From Dryas octopetala (lineage: Eukaryota; Streptophyta; Magnoliopsida; Rosales; Rosaceae), in NCBI GenBank assembly GCA_963921425.1, contig OY992832.1:12213249-12277248 (forward strand): a stretch of 64,000 bases of DNA, read 5' to 3'. This document shows positions 49,501 through 60,646 of this stretch, piece after piece. The notes below the pieces were generated by a model, which was not told the origin of the DNA, searched no databases, and saw only the letters and a list, made by a program, of their open reading frames with translations. Made by a program: the position numbers and the translations under genes. Every line of letters starts with the position of its first letter. Within the stretch, counting starts at the first letter, position 1.

Positions 49501-50346
49501 CATAAGCTAATTTAACTTTGGAGCTTACACCAAAAGAAGTAGTTATCTATTTTAAATCGCTTTTGTTGATTGTTTGAACAAAGGGAACAAGTTAAATAGC
49601 AATTTGTCACGGATTACAATGGTGGTGTGGCTGTTCATGGCACTAGTTATCACGCAGACTTACACGGCTAACCTTGCCAGCATGCTCACTGTCCCTCAGT
49701 TTGAACCAACTGTAGCTGATGTTGAGGCACTGCAAAACAGCAATGCCATGGTTGGTTGTTCTGGTGTATCCTTTCTTTGGAAATATCTACAGGAAGTGTT
49801 GCACTTCCACCCCAATAACTTGAAGAATTTCTCCTCAGCTGATGAATATGCACAAGCCCTCAGAAGCAAAGAAATTGCAGCCATTTTTCTTGAAGTCCCT
49901 CTGGCCAAAATATTCCTTGCAAGATACTGCAAAAGCTTTACCACAGCTGGAACTACTTACAAAGTTGGAGGATTTGGATTTGTAATATAATTTTCTATCT
50001 AAGAATCAAGTTTCATTTGCACAATTGACAATTATATTTCTAACCCCAAAATGCAGGATGTGATTGGATAAACTTTTCCTTTGTTCCACAGGCATTTCCA
50101 AGGGGATCCCAGTTGCTTCCTAGTGTATCTCAAGCAATGCTGAATGTATGTGCAAGTGGTAAGCTTCGGGACTTAGAGAACGCCATGCTAGCATCTCAGA
50201 AGTGCATAGACATGGAACCAGATGATGAACCTCTTAGACTTAGCCCCAGTTACTTTTGGGTGTTGTTCATTTTCACAGGAGGCACATCTTCAATAGCTCT
50301 TGTGATCTACATCTTTAGGGTTTATAGTTCGATGTCTCAACACTAA
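46543..50346 (+). CDS. Glutamate receptor-like channel with shortened tail (GLR-2)
   Basis: Five exons encode 833 residues: 46543-46810, 47792-49047, 49141-49465, 49584-49981 and 50092-50346. The protein has a signal peptide (MGKFAAFLSLMAFFLLL), the LIVBP-like domain (QAILGPQTWEEVSLVAEI) and a ligand core (FDAAVGDISIV, FTEPYSESGVVMIVPV). M1, the pore (GTLIWLAFSTLFS), M3 (TQTYTANLASMLTV) and M4 (FWVLFIFTGGTSSIALVIYI) are all present. It is nearly identical to GLR-3 but ends 12 residues after M4 at a TAA (50344-50346) where GLR-3 has Lys. A second stop replaces a Trp further down. About 47 cytosolic residues are thus lost. The channel core is complete, so it may still work or may be in early decay. 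It has four extra residues in exon 3 (near RDRAQDKA). Intron 1 contains the fold-back element 47170-47739. Confidence 0.82.
47170..47739. mobile_element. Long-inverted-repeat element in intron 1 of GLR-2
   Basis: The left arm (GAAAATTACAGATTTAGTCC, then TTCAATTTTGGTC and TTGTTCAATAAAGGTC) is mirrored by the inverted right arm over more than 100 bp. GLR-3 intron 1 lacks the segment, which makes that intron 406 rather than 981 bases. It is non-coding, with no clear target duplication. Confidence 0.82.
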
Positions 50347-50661
50347 GTCATCTGGAAGCTGATGATGGCTGTAATGAAACACTAGGGGAATCATAAGAGG
50401 CGATTCTCAAGAAGAGTGAGTGATATTGCAGAAAGTCCTCCTAAACATTCTCCAAATGCATCTCCCTTGCAAGCTGATCAATTCTAGTCATTATACAGAG
50501 GCCATTGCCAAGAAATTATATCCAGACATCCTCAAACATTTACTTCACTTGCATTTTGTGCAGATTACAGATACACAATGTTGCATTTATACAAGATACA
50601 ATATATAAAGAAGATAAATCTTAGCATAAAGAAATTAAACGTGGGCAGATTTGGTAACCTT
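50347..50661. other. 3' flank of GLR-2 with its lost tail-coding sequence
   Basis: The first 140 bases still resemble the tail-coding end of GLR-3 exon 5 but lie behind the stop. The rest matches the 3' flank of GLR-3 up to 56022. It ends at the duplication junction ATCAAG. Confidence 0.75.
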
Positions 50662-50985
50662 ATCAAGCAGTTGAACTCCCCCGAAGAATATGCAGAAGCC
50701 CTCAGTAGCAAAGTAATTGCTGCTGCTTTTCTTGAGGTCCCTCTGGCCAAATTATTCCTTGGCATGTACTGCAAAGCCTTTATGAAAGTTGGAGGATATG
50801 GATTCGTAATATATGCTCTCACCAAGTTCTTTTGCACTTTAATTCAACTACTAAGTAGGATAGTTACACTAGATGGACCATATTTTCAATCCAGACCACG
50901 TGATATAATAGTTGATGTGTACTTAGTACATCAATTACTCAATTAGTAGCGCTATTGTGGTCTAAAAATATGATCTGCTTAGCAT
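50662..50985 (+). pseudogene. Truncated copy of GLR-1 exon 4 and following intron
   Basis: From ATCAAG onward this closely follows 43676-44007, the second half of GLR-1 exon 4 (SPEEYAEAL, KVIAAAFLEVPLAK) and the start of intron 4. It has no upstream exons. Exon 5 (about 530 bases around 44008-44537) is deleted. A short in-frame gap also removes residues near MKVGG. It is a by-product of the tandem duplication and cannot encode a channel. Confidence 0.88.
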
Positions 50986-52089
50986 TACTTCCAATTAGGA
51001 TAGATACAATGTTGCATATAAAATAGAGTATAATTTTTAACCATTTGTACAAAGACTATATCGGAGACATAGAATAAGCCAACTGTAGAGCCTCAATGCC
51101 TTAATTATTAAATTACTTCATGGTAGAAATTTTATGGGGATGTAGTAAAAATGTTTGGTTCCAATACTTACATCTCCAAGAAAGTTAACAAATTAAGGAA
51201 CTTGTTGTCAGTTGAAGTGTAGTAATCTACAAGATGCTTATTATGTGGTCCTTACAATGTCCCAACCACCCTATTTGTATTTGGTTCAGGTTCATCTCCT
51301 CCAAAACTTCTAGTCAATAGCGGCGTCATAATGTCTTGTGCAAGTAGCTCATTTGGTGGAGTACTTTGCAACAATTCAACTTGGACTTAAATTGAAACTG
51401 TAAAAAGAGTTGGCTCCTAAAAACTGAAAATAACTCAAAACAGCTTCTAGCTATTCATATTTAGGTTTGAGGAAGTGAATTACTTGGTCAGTCAGTTTTG
51501 AGTAAGTTCATTCTTTATTTTTCTGGCCAAAAGAGTAAGTTCATTCTTAATTAGGATGGTAAAGAATTCTTCAACTCATTCCATCTAGAGTACTGATCGA
51601 GGTTTAATCTAAAGTCAAGATTTCTCTACGTGCAAGGACTGATGACTCGGACCAAAGACCAGCATTTTCTAAAACTTCCACAGTTTATCAGAATCAACGC
51701 GTATAGATAGACTGCAGTATAATATTAAAAACAATAACATTAAAAACCAAATGATGTGTTAGTATCTATGTCATTATTTAAATGAAACACTGCAGCATGA
51801 TTTGAGAACAACCAAATTCGGTGACCGTAGTAGTAGTGACTGTAAAATATATATGAATTGGAAGGTACCCAGAAATACACTCTTTTGTCTCATTTCCTTG
51901 TCTTTATCATCCGTTTTTTTATTTATTGTCTTGTATGAACGTTACCAGGAAAGTAAACCATAACCTGAGCCTCATATATACTGCAGAATGAGGATAGATA
52001 TTTGATCCTTTACCGATCAAAAGTAAAAGACATGAAAACCAATTCCTTGTAATATTGACTAAGTCAGTTATCAAATTTGTTCACCAAAT
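50986..52089. repeat. GLR spacer, second copy of the duplicated segment
   Basis: It repeats the 3' flank of GLR-1 (about 44545-45645) with a few percent difference and small gaps, for example in the AT-rich words near 51700-51760. It carries no gene. Confidence 0.85.
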
Positions 52090-52471
52090 GAAGTATTACT
52101 ATGCATGTCATTATTTAATGAGACACTGCAGCATCTGTGCTAACAACCAAGTTTGGTCATCCTAGTAGTAGTGACTTAAAATATGCATTGGAAGTGACCC
52201 AGAATTACACTCTTTTTGTCTCATTTCTTCGTCTTTATCATTAGTTTTTTTATTATTGTCTTGTATGTACATTACCGGCCAGGAAAGTTAACCATAATAA
52301 CCTGAGGATAGATATTTTACTGATGAAAAGTAAGAGACAGGAAAACCCATTCCTTGTATTGACTAAGACCCAAGAAAAAAGGAAACCTCTTTAATACTGA
52401 ATAGGAAATGTAAGAAGAGGAATTTTATTCCTATAAGTAGGAAATGAAACGGACAATATTTGCAGTGCAGA

Positions 52472-55400
52472 ATGGACAAGTTTGCTGTTTTGCTGTCCCT
52501 CATGGCCTTTGTTTTACTACTTAAACATAGGTCGAGAGTTGATGGAAGTACTGACATAAGTAAGGATGATGGTTTCAGGGGAATACTAGGTGCCATTGTT
52601 GATACCGGGTCTCGAATTGGTAAAGAAGAGAGGGTGGCAATGGAGATGGCAGTGGAGGATTTTTTTAACACAAGCAATCAAAGTTTGGTTTTGCACATCA
52701 GAAACTCTCAAGGGGAGCCCCTGCAGGCGGCTCTTGCAGGTAATTAGTAAATTTTATCCAACACTAAGCTCTATTTTGGGCAGAAATTGATATATATATA
52801 TATATATATATATATGAGTTGACAAGTCTCTCATAAAACATGTTTTGATGGTGAAACTATGCATGATGGCAAGTCCCTTAAACTAACTAGGAAAACAAAC
52901 AGATATATAGGAAACAAAAGCAGCCAATTGATGCCATAACTAAAATACCAAGATCATGTAAGGACATCCTTGGAAATTCATAAGAATTGGAACACAAAAC
53001 AGATTTTGACTAAATTTTGTATGACAGACTTGGAAGGTAATGAAACCTTCTTAGTTTAAGCATTTAGCATACAGTTTCTATTACTAATTCTTGGATTTTT
53101 TGGATACAAAACCAAGAAATATAAAATTCTAATGCAAATTGCAGCCAAAGATCTTATCATTAAGCACCAAGTGCAAGCAATTCTAGGTCCACAAACATGG
53201 GAAGAGGTGTCATTAGTCGCGGAGATTGGAAACCAGAGTCATATTCCAATTGTTTCTTTAGCTGATGCAACTCCAAAGTGGGTAACAAAGCTGTGGACCT
53301 TTCTAGTTCAAGCTTCACCAAACCAGTTAAAGCAAATGGAAGCCATAGCAGCTATAATTCAATCTTGGCAATGGTATCAAGTCACCATAATATACGAAGA
53401 CAAGGATGTTTCAGCCTCTGCCGTTTTACGACATCTCTTTGATGCTCTTAAAGAAGTAGGCGCAGAAATTGGCCACTATGTAGCTCTCCCACCTATTGAT
53501 TCTTCGTTGTCCGAGCATCTTGAGAGGCTTAAGAGCAGCCAATGTAGAGTCTTTGTCGTCCACTTGTCCTTGCCATTGGCAGTGCAGCTATTTGAGAAGG
53601 CAAAAAGAATGAAAATGATGGAAAGGGATTATGTATGGATCACTACTGACCCCTTTACGAGCCTTGTCCCTTCCTTCAATGCCTCAACCATCTCTACAAT
53701 GCAAGGAATTGTTGGAGTCAAGAGCTACTTCCCCGAAAATGAGTCCCATTTTCAGCATTTTTATCACAGATTTCGTCAACGGTTTAGCTCAGAACATCCT
53801 GAAGAGGACAATCATGAACCAAGTATTTTTGCAGTGCAGGCTTATGATGCAGCATGGACAGTAGCTCTTGCAATGAGGGAGAAGAAGCAAGAAAGCCACC
53901 AAATTTTATCAAACATTTTGCAAAGTGATTTTCGTGGATTAACCGGGAAGGTTCAGTTTAGTGGTCACCAAAGATTAGCTCCAGGACATACATTTCAGAT
54001 CATCAACGTGATGGGAAAGAGTTACAGAGAACTTGGGTTCTGGTCAGATGGATTAGGCTTCTCAGAGACTATTGGTGAAACTGCTAGAAATAGCTCTTCT
54101 ATGCAGGATTTGGGCCAAGTGTTTTGGCCAGGGGGCCCTTGGTATACACCAAAAGGGTGGAGTCCACCAACAAATGCCAATCCACTTAGAATTGGTGTGC
54201 CAGTTAGATCAACATTCAAAAATTATGTGAATGTGGAAGTGGAACAAGATCACTTGGGAAATAACATCTCTCTCTCTTATAAAGGACTTGCAATCCATCT
54301 CTTTGAAGCCACCTTACAAGAATTGCCATTTCATTTGCCATACAAGTTCTTCCCCTTCAATGACTCCTATGATGCTTTGGTGGAGCAAATTCATTTAAAG
54401 GTAAGAGATTCATTGCATAAATATGTATATATATTTTCAAACAACGAAGGCTAATCAAAATTGGTTTTTTGAATTTTCAATGGATTGAAGCAGAACTTTG
54501 ATGCAGCAGTTGGTGATATAGCAATACTATCCAAAAGATATAAGCATGCAGAATTCACAGAGCCCTACACTGAATCTGGACTGGTAATGATAGTACCAGT
54601 TCAATCAAGAGCACAAGATAGAGCATGGTTATTCACAAAGCCTTTCACTAAAGCCATGTGGGTTTTAACAGCAGCCATAACTATCTACAATGGCTTTGTC
54701 GTATGGCTGATAGAGCGAAACCACTGCCCTGAACTCAACGGCTCCATCTTCAATCAAATAGGGACCTTGATTTGGTTAGCCTTTAGTACTCTCTTCTCCT
54801 TTCATGGTAAGAAACTTATTTCCTACATTCTAGAATGTAGTCACAACTCACAAGCTAATTTAACTTTTGAACTTATACCAAAAGAAGTAGTTAATTATCT
54901 ATTCTAAATCACTTTTGTTGATTGTTTGAACAAAGGGAACAAGTTAAATAGCAATTTGTCACGGATTACAATGGTGGTGTGGCTGTTCATGGCACTAGTT
55001 ATCACGCAGACTTACACGGCTAACCTTGCCAGCATGCTCATTGTCCCTCAGTTTGAACCAACTGTAGCTGATGTTGAGGCACTGCAAAACAGCAATGCCA
55101 TGGTTGGTTGTTCTGGTGTATCCTATCTTTGGAAATATCTACAGGAAGTGTTGCACTTCCACCCCAATAACATGAAGAATTTCTCCTCAGCTGATGAATA
55201 TGCACAAGCCCTCAGAAGCAAAGAAATTGCAGCCATTTTTCTTGAAGTCCCTCTGGCCAAAATATTCCTTGCAAGATACTGCAAAAGCTTTACCACAGCT
55301 GGAACTACTAACAAAGTTGGAGGATTTGGATTTGTAATATAATTTTCTATCTAAGAATCAAGTTTCATTTGCACAATTGACAATTACATTTCTAACCACA

Positions 55401-55839
55401 AGATGCAGGATGTGATTGGATAAACTTTTCCTTTGTTCCACAGGCATTTCCAAGGGGATCCCAGTTGCTTCCTAGTGTAACTCAAGCAATGCTGAAGGTA
55501 TCTGAAAGTGGTAAGCTTCGGGACTTAGAGAACGCCATGCTAGCATCTCAGAAGTGCATAGACATGGAACCAGATGATGAACCTCTTAGACTTAGCCCCG
55601 GTTACTTTTGGGTGTTGTTCATTTTCACAGGAGGCACATCTTCAATAGCTCTTGTGGTCTACATCTTTAGGGTTTATAGTTCCATGTCTCATCACAAAGT
55701 CATCTGGATGCTGATGATGGCTGTAATGAAACACTGGGGGAATCAAAAGAGGCGGTTCTCAAGAAAAGTGAGTGACATTGCAGAAAGTCCTCCTAAACAT
55801 TCTCCAAATGCATCTCACTTGCAAGCTGATCAAGTCTAG
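52472..55839 (+). CDS. Glutamate receptor-like Ca2+ channel (GLR-3)
   Basis: Five exons encode 876 residues: 52472-52739, 53145-54400, 54494-54806, 54936-55333 and 55444-55839. Domain order is as in GLR-1. A signal peptide (MDKFAVLLSLMAFVLLL) comes first, then the LIVBP-like domain (QAILGPQTWEEVSLVAEI) and ligand core (FDAAVGDIAIL, FTEPYTESGLVMIVPV). M1 (MWVLTAAITIYNGFVVWLIE), pore (GTLIWLAFSTLFS), M3 (TQTYTANLASMLIV), the second ligand half and M4 (FWVLFIFTGGTSSIALVVYI) follow. It has a full cytosolic tail with basic words (KRRFSRK), in contrast to GLR-2. It arose with GLR-2 in one tandem duplication, and as the copy with the intact tail it is probably the one that keeps the ancestral function. 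It is expected to be an amino-acid-gated cation channel of the plasma membrane or an inner membrane. Confidence 0.9.
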
Positions 55840-56601
55840 TCATTGGCCATTGCCAAGAAATTATATGCAGACATCCTCAAACATTTACTTCACTTGCATT
55901 TTGTACAGATTACAGATACACAATGTTGCATATATATATACAAGATACAACATATATAGAAGATAAATCTTAGCACTGCAATAACATAAAGAAATTATAT
56001 ATGGGCAGATTTGGATAACCATATCAAGATGCATTCTAATTCTTATACATTTTCACATTTTTCCAAAAGAATCAACTAACATAAACAAATGATCGAGACA
56101 TAGTAGCACATTATTAGTCCCAAGGGGAAAAAGAAAGTTAAGCACATTAAAAGATACAACAATCAGACTCAAACATGGCCACTCCCACCCTGACAAATTC
56201 TGCTTCAATACATTCATAGAATCTCCCCCTCCCAAAAAAAAAAACCCACCACTTCTCCAATAATTAATCAAAAGTTAAAAAGAAAGAAATCTGAATGAAA
56301 CAATAATTGAAAGAGAAAACACATCCAAGCCAAGTGGCCCAACCTCCCAACCAAAAAAAAATAAAAATGATTACTGAAAATAAAAAAAAATGATTTCAGC
56401 ACCCTATCCAAGCAGTCCACGTGTCCTTGTTACAGCCTCCCAATCTCGCAACCTTGTCAAGGGTCCCACAAAAGCATACAAGTGGAAACACTTCACGTGA
56501 ATGGAAAGGCCAAGTTAGCATTATTATATGCCATGATGCCATTAATTTCTGTCTCTCTCTCTCTCCCCTAAAATTAAACTGCAGTTATGATCTGATTCTC
56601 A
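55840..56601. other. Convergent gap between GLR-3 and the bZIP gene
   Basis: This holds the 3' ends of two genes facing each other. The tandem duplication ends at 56022-56028 (ATCAAG). Beyond it the DNA is single-copy in the window. No gene is seen. Confidence 0.6.
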
Positions 56602-58558
56602 TCAGTTGAGAATCTGCTGCTGCTCCTTGTGATCTGTACAGAGCATAATGTCTGGGTTTGGTTGCTGGTGTTGGTGTTGGTGTTGGTGTTGGTGTTGGTG
56701 TTGGTGAGGTGGTGCATTTTGGTTGCCCATCTTCTTTAGGCTCTGGTGGTGATAAACCTGCCTTAACCTCTCTATCTCCTTCTTTAGTGCCTCTTGATGA
56801 GCTGAAAATATTGTATGGTTGAAATAAAAATTAATTGAATCACTTGGGATTGGGGTAGAAATCATGTTAGTTGGTTGTGTACTTCTGTTTCTAAAACTGA
56901 TATTGGGATTTGGGAATATATTCTTTATGTTATCCATATATTTCATGATTAACTCGTGCATCCACTTGAGGCCTAGCAGAAAATAATTAAATTAATATTC
57001 ATAATGTAGCATGCATACAATATATATTGTATAAAAACACCATAAATAAGTGCCACTTTTTGTTTGAATTTTTGTTTTGGGATTAGAAGGTCTAAATCAC
57101 TGCTTTTTCGATTAAAGAAGTTAGACAGTGATAGGGAAGAAAGTACTTTGCCATAAAATTCCATGAATTGTTAGAATTAATTTGTTCTTAAGTGGAAAAG
57201 CTAATGCAAAATAATGTCTTATTAGACGTAGTAGACAATTGAATCTATTATAAGTCAAAATCTAGAGCATTAAAATTCGATTGACAATTTAATAATATAG
57301 CATATATATCAAATATATAACAATAGAATAATATAAATAATATTAATTCATATTATATATATAATGAAGCTCTTACATACCATCTTTGAAAAGTTTATCT
57401 TGAGCCAAAGCAGCAATCCTTTGCTTAAGAGCACTATTATCAACATTGAGGATCAACCTTTGGTGGTCTAGAAATGCAACCCTTGGTGAAAGTGCTGATA
57501 CCTCCGACTTTAATTTGCATTAATAAGAATACAAAATCAAATTATTAATAACTAAACCAATTAATTGTAAAGCAAGCAATAAGACTCTAACTTATATATA
57601 ATTATCAACGTACCACGCTGTGGATAATTAAGCAAATTGATCGATGTTGTACCTGTAATGATGTAACGCTGCGTTCAAGCTCTGAAATGTATTGCAACTT
57701 TCTCACTCTCGACCTCTGTGCTGATTGCCGGTTTGCCAAAATCCTAATCACAAACCAATTAAGGAGTTAAGCTTAATTAGCGCATAGTAATTAAATAATG
57801 ACAAGAACCCAATTTTTGGATCTGGTTCCATTACTAAATTTTAATTGATTCATTATGTGCATGGGTAATGGACTAATGGGTAACGGGTTATCGAATATTA
57901 TCAGATCCATGCATGCAAATTAAAATCCTGTGTATGTGCGAAATTACCTTTTAACCCTCTTAGGATCAGCGGGGGAGGTTGGCGGCGGCGCGTGAGGATA
58001 ACCCTGAGAGTCCGGTTCGCATGAGCTCTCAACCTCTCCCGGCTCACTCTTTGGCTGGTGGTGGTGGGGGTCCTGATGATGAGGCATTGCCTTATTATTG
58101 TTGTCATTGTCGTCGTTATTGCTGTTCTGGTCGGACGGCGTGGAGGGGTTGGAGGAGGAGAGGGTAGGCGGCACCGTCACCGACATGTCGTCGGAGAACA
58201 TTGACATGAGCTGGTCGTCGTCCAGGCGGTCGAAACCGATGTTGTTGGGTCCGTGATGCACCATGGTGGCGGCGGTGGAGTTCCTGCATTCTTCTTCTTC
58301 CAAAAGTACCAGAGGCGACTCCATGAAGGCTATGGAGTCGCTCGCGGACCTCCGGTGGGCCCCGCGCCTGGCGGAGGAGAAGTCGAGGAATTCGTCCATC
58401 CAATTGCATGAAGATTGTTGTTGCTGTTGCTGTTGAATGGCGGCGGCGGAGGAGGAGGAGGTGGTGGGGATGAAATTGGCCATAGAGGGCATTCTTTGGT
58501 GGGGGAAAGAAGGCCAATTTTGAGTCATGCTTGGAATTTTGGGTGGTAATTGTGCCAT
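56602..58558 (-). CDS. bZIP34/61: bZIP transcription factor, bZIP34/bZIP61 type
   Basis: Four exons encode 342 residues: 57948-58558, 57653-57743, 57381-57507 and 56602-56801. The start MAQLPPKIPSMTQNWPSF and the motif NWMDEFLDFSSARRG...HRRSASDSIAF are hallmarks of the Arabidopsis bZIP34/bZIP61 (group E) proteins. The basic region is in exons 1-2 (KRVKR, then ILANRQSAQRSRVRKLQYIS) with Asn and Arg in the N-x7-R spacing. The zipper follows (LERSVTSLQ, SEVSALSPRVAFLDHQRLIL). A Pro inside it (LSPRV) is known in this group to disfavour homodimers and favour partners of other bZIP groups. The N-terminal part has a Gln run and acidic and His-rich stretches. The C-terminus has seven His-Gln repeats. 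Arabidopsis bZIP34 acts in pollen wall and lipid metabolism, and a like role is inferred. The gene is intact. Confidence 0.92.
56665..56706. repeat. Hexanucleotide repeat coding for (His-Gln)7
   Basis: Seven units of TTGGTG (first unit CTGGTG) on the plus strand lie in the last exon of the bZIP gene and read as His-Gln on the minus strand. Because units are six bases, changes in copy number keep the frame. Confidence 0.95.
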
Positions 58559-59919
58559 TCTCTCTCAATATGTACGTGCCTCTCCTAATATAAGGTGGTA
58601 CCTCCCAACAAATTAACCGACACCAACGAACCCAACCAACAACTGCAATGAATGAATATATTGATCGATCTATCTTTTGGGCAAATCTTGGACTCCTAAA
58701 AAACACTACTGCAGCAAGAGATATAACATGGGAAGCAGAAGCAGCAGCAATGTTATTGCCAGCAAGCAACATGTACAATCATCATAATCACTACTACTAC
58801 TGCATTTCTTTCTCTCTCTTGATTCCACTCTTTAGCTTAATTTCTCTTTGGATATGTATTTTGGAGCATTTTTTTAAGGCCCAGAGGTCTTGGAGAGGTG
58901 TGGGTCACATGGGGTGGTGGGGATTCGCTAGGACAGCTAGCAACAGCTGGGGGAGACAAGCATTGAGGTGGGACTCATCAATTAGGCTAGGGTTTCATCC
59001 ACTGGAAAGTCACCACCACTACTGCATTAGTATATACTTTTATTAACTCAGGGAATCAGCCACCACGTGCCGATGTGACCCCTCTCCTTGCCATCCTCAT
59101 CCCATTTTGACGTATATATACCATATATTATCCCAATTTAATCACTTAAAATTAAAGAATATATATATATATATACATCATTTCCTGGCTGGCTAGCTAT
59201 TACAATGTATAACATTATTGAGCTTTTGATGTATAGATCCTTGGATATACGCATACAAGAATGATAGAAAAAATCTATGGCCCATTTGTTATCTCATAGC
59301 ATTGACCTGACCAACTCTTTGGGATCAATTGGTTTCAATCCATCAATTAATGGTGGGATCTAATTATGGAACATGATCGATCCTCATTAATCAAGATCTA
59401 CATTGATTATATATATGCATATATGATCATGGATGATTTTCAATATTCATGTGTGTACGTACAAGTATATATGATTTTGGGTGTGGTAGACATACATAGG
59501 AGAAAGTCTTTGTAGGGTATATAAATATATATTGGGTAGTGGTATATAGTGGAAGGATGTAGGGATTTAGAAAGGATGAGCTGTGAAAGGAAGGGAGAGA
59601 GCTTGTGAGAATCATGTCCTCCTTCCCCCCCCCCCCCCCCCCCCCATGTGAATTGCTAGTAAGAGCCCACCTTTGTTTGCTTTGTCCCCAAATCAACCTC
59701 ACATGGGGAGGGTTTGAGAGTCCCTTTTCGTGCCTCTCTCTCTCTCTCAACATATTATATATGTTGGCATTTATGTTGTTTTTTTAATGCAAGTACTTAG
59801 GAGACACTAATAATGATCAGTGGAAAAGTTAGAAGGCATGTTAAGTACTATATACTTCTCTCCAAAAGTTTGTCACATTGATGTGAACCCCATCTGCATG
59901 TACTAATTAGTTAATTAAA
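58559..59919. other. 5' flank of the bZIP gene
   Basis: This holds the putative leader and promoter of the bZIP gene. Long frames overlapping 58116-58778 and 58648-59046 are shadows or chance and are not supported. A C21 tract lies at 59625-59645. No other gene is seen. Confidence 0.45.
59625..59645. repeat. C21 homopolymer (G21 on the minus strand)
   Basis: Twenty-one C in a row about 1.07 kb upstream of the bZIP start codon, rare in this AT-rich region. The G-rich strand could form a quadruplex, and the run length is likely to vary or be misread. Confidence 0.9.
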
Positions 59920-60637
59920 GGCATAAATTCAATTTAGACACATAACTATATATGTTATTTCAACGAGGTTCACGAACTTTCAAATATATCAAATATACAC
60001 CTGATTTATTATGTAAATTGAAAAATGAAATTTCGTCCATCAATTTATTGAGAGATCAGTTAAATGTCAGCTTGGCTTTTGCTAACGGGGATTAATTGGC
60101 GACGTGGTACAAACTCAGCATACATTTCCCGCCAAATGAGCAACACATATCCACTTGACACGGGCCCACACACCCATCACATCTTTCCCGCTCGTCGAAC
60201 GCTCTCCTGACCATTTAGTCTCCTAAAAACATCACGTTTTTCCCCAAATTCGAATATAAATCTCTCACTTGTGTTCAACGAGAGAGAAAGAGATGATGAG
60301 TTTGTGGACCCGTGTCAAGGGTTAGGTGGACCCGTGTCGCTCATTTCCCGCGGGTCCACCTAACTTCTGACACGGGCCCACAAACTCTCTCTCTCTCTAT
60401 TTTTATTAAATTGTGGGCCCGTGTCGCCCATTTGATGGAAAATGTTTGCTAAGATAGCGCCATATCGCTAAGTAATCCCGGTCAGTAAAAACCAAGCTGT
60501 CATTTAACTGATCTCTCAATGAATCAATGGACAGAAATTCATTTTTCAATTTAGATAATAAATCGAGTGTATATTTGAAAGTTCATGAACCCGTTGAAAT
60601 AGCTTATATAGTTATATATCTAAATTGAATTTATGCC
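59920..60637. mobile_element. Mutator-like long-inverted-repeat element (718 bp)
   Basis: The arms pair over hundreds of bases: GGCATAAATTCAATTTAGA at the left end against its inverse at the right, then GAACTTTCAAATATA, CAATTTATTGAGAGATCAGT and GGGCCCACA-type words. Flanks are TTAATTAAA on both sides (59911-59919 and 60638-60646), a 9-bp duplication typical of Mutator-like elements. The core is GC-richer with further small palindromes (GACCCGTGTC). There is no transposase. Confidence 0.85.
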
Positions 60638-60646
60638 TTAATTAAA

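Noticed and set aside
57381-57507. A possible frame break in bZIP exon 3
   Set aside because: On recount the exon is 127 bases and the zipper reads through without a break, with phases matching exons 2 and 4.
58116-58778. Minus-strand frame of 220 codons overlapping the bZIP first exon
   Set aside because: It is a shadow frame of the GC-rich bZIP exon. The bZIP34/61 frame is clearly the real one.
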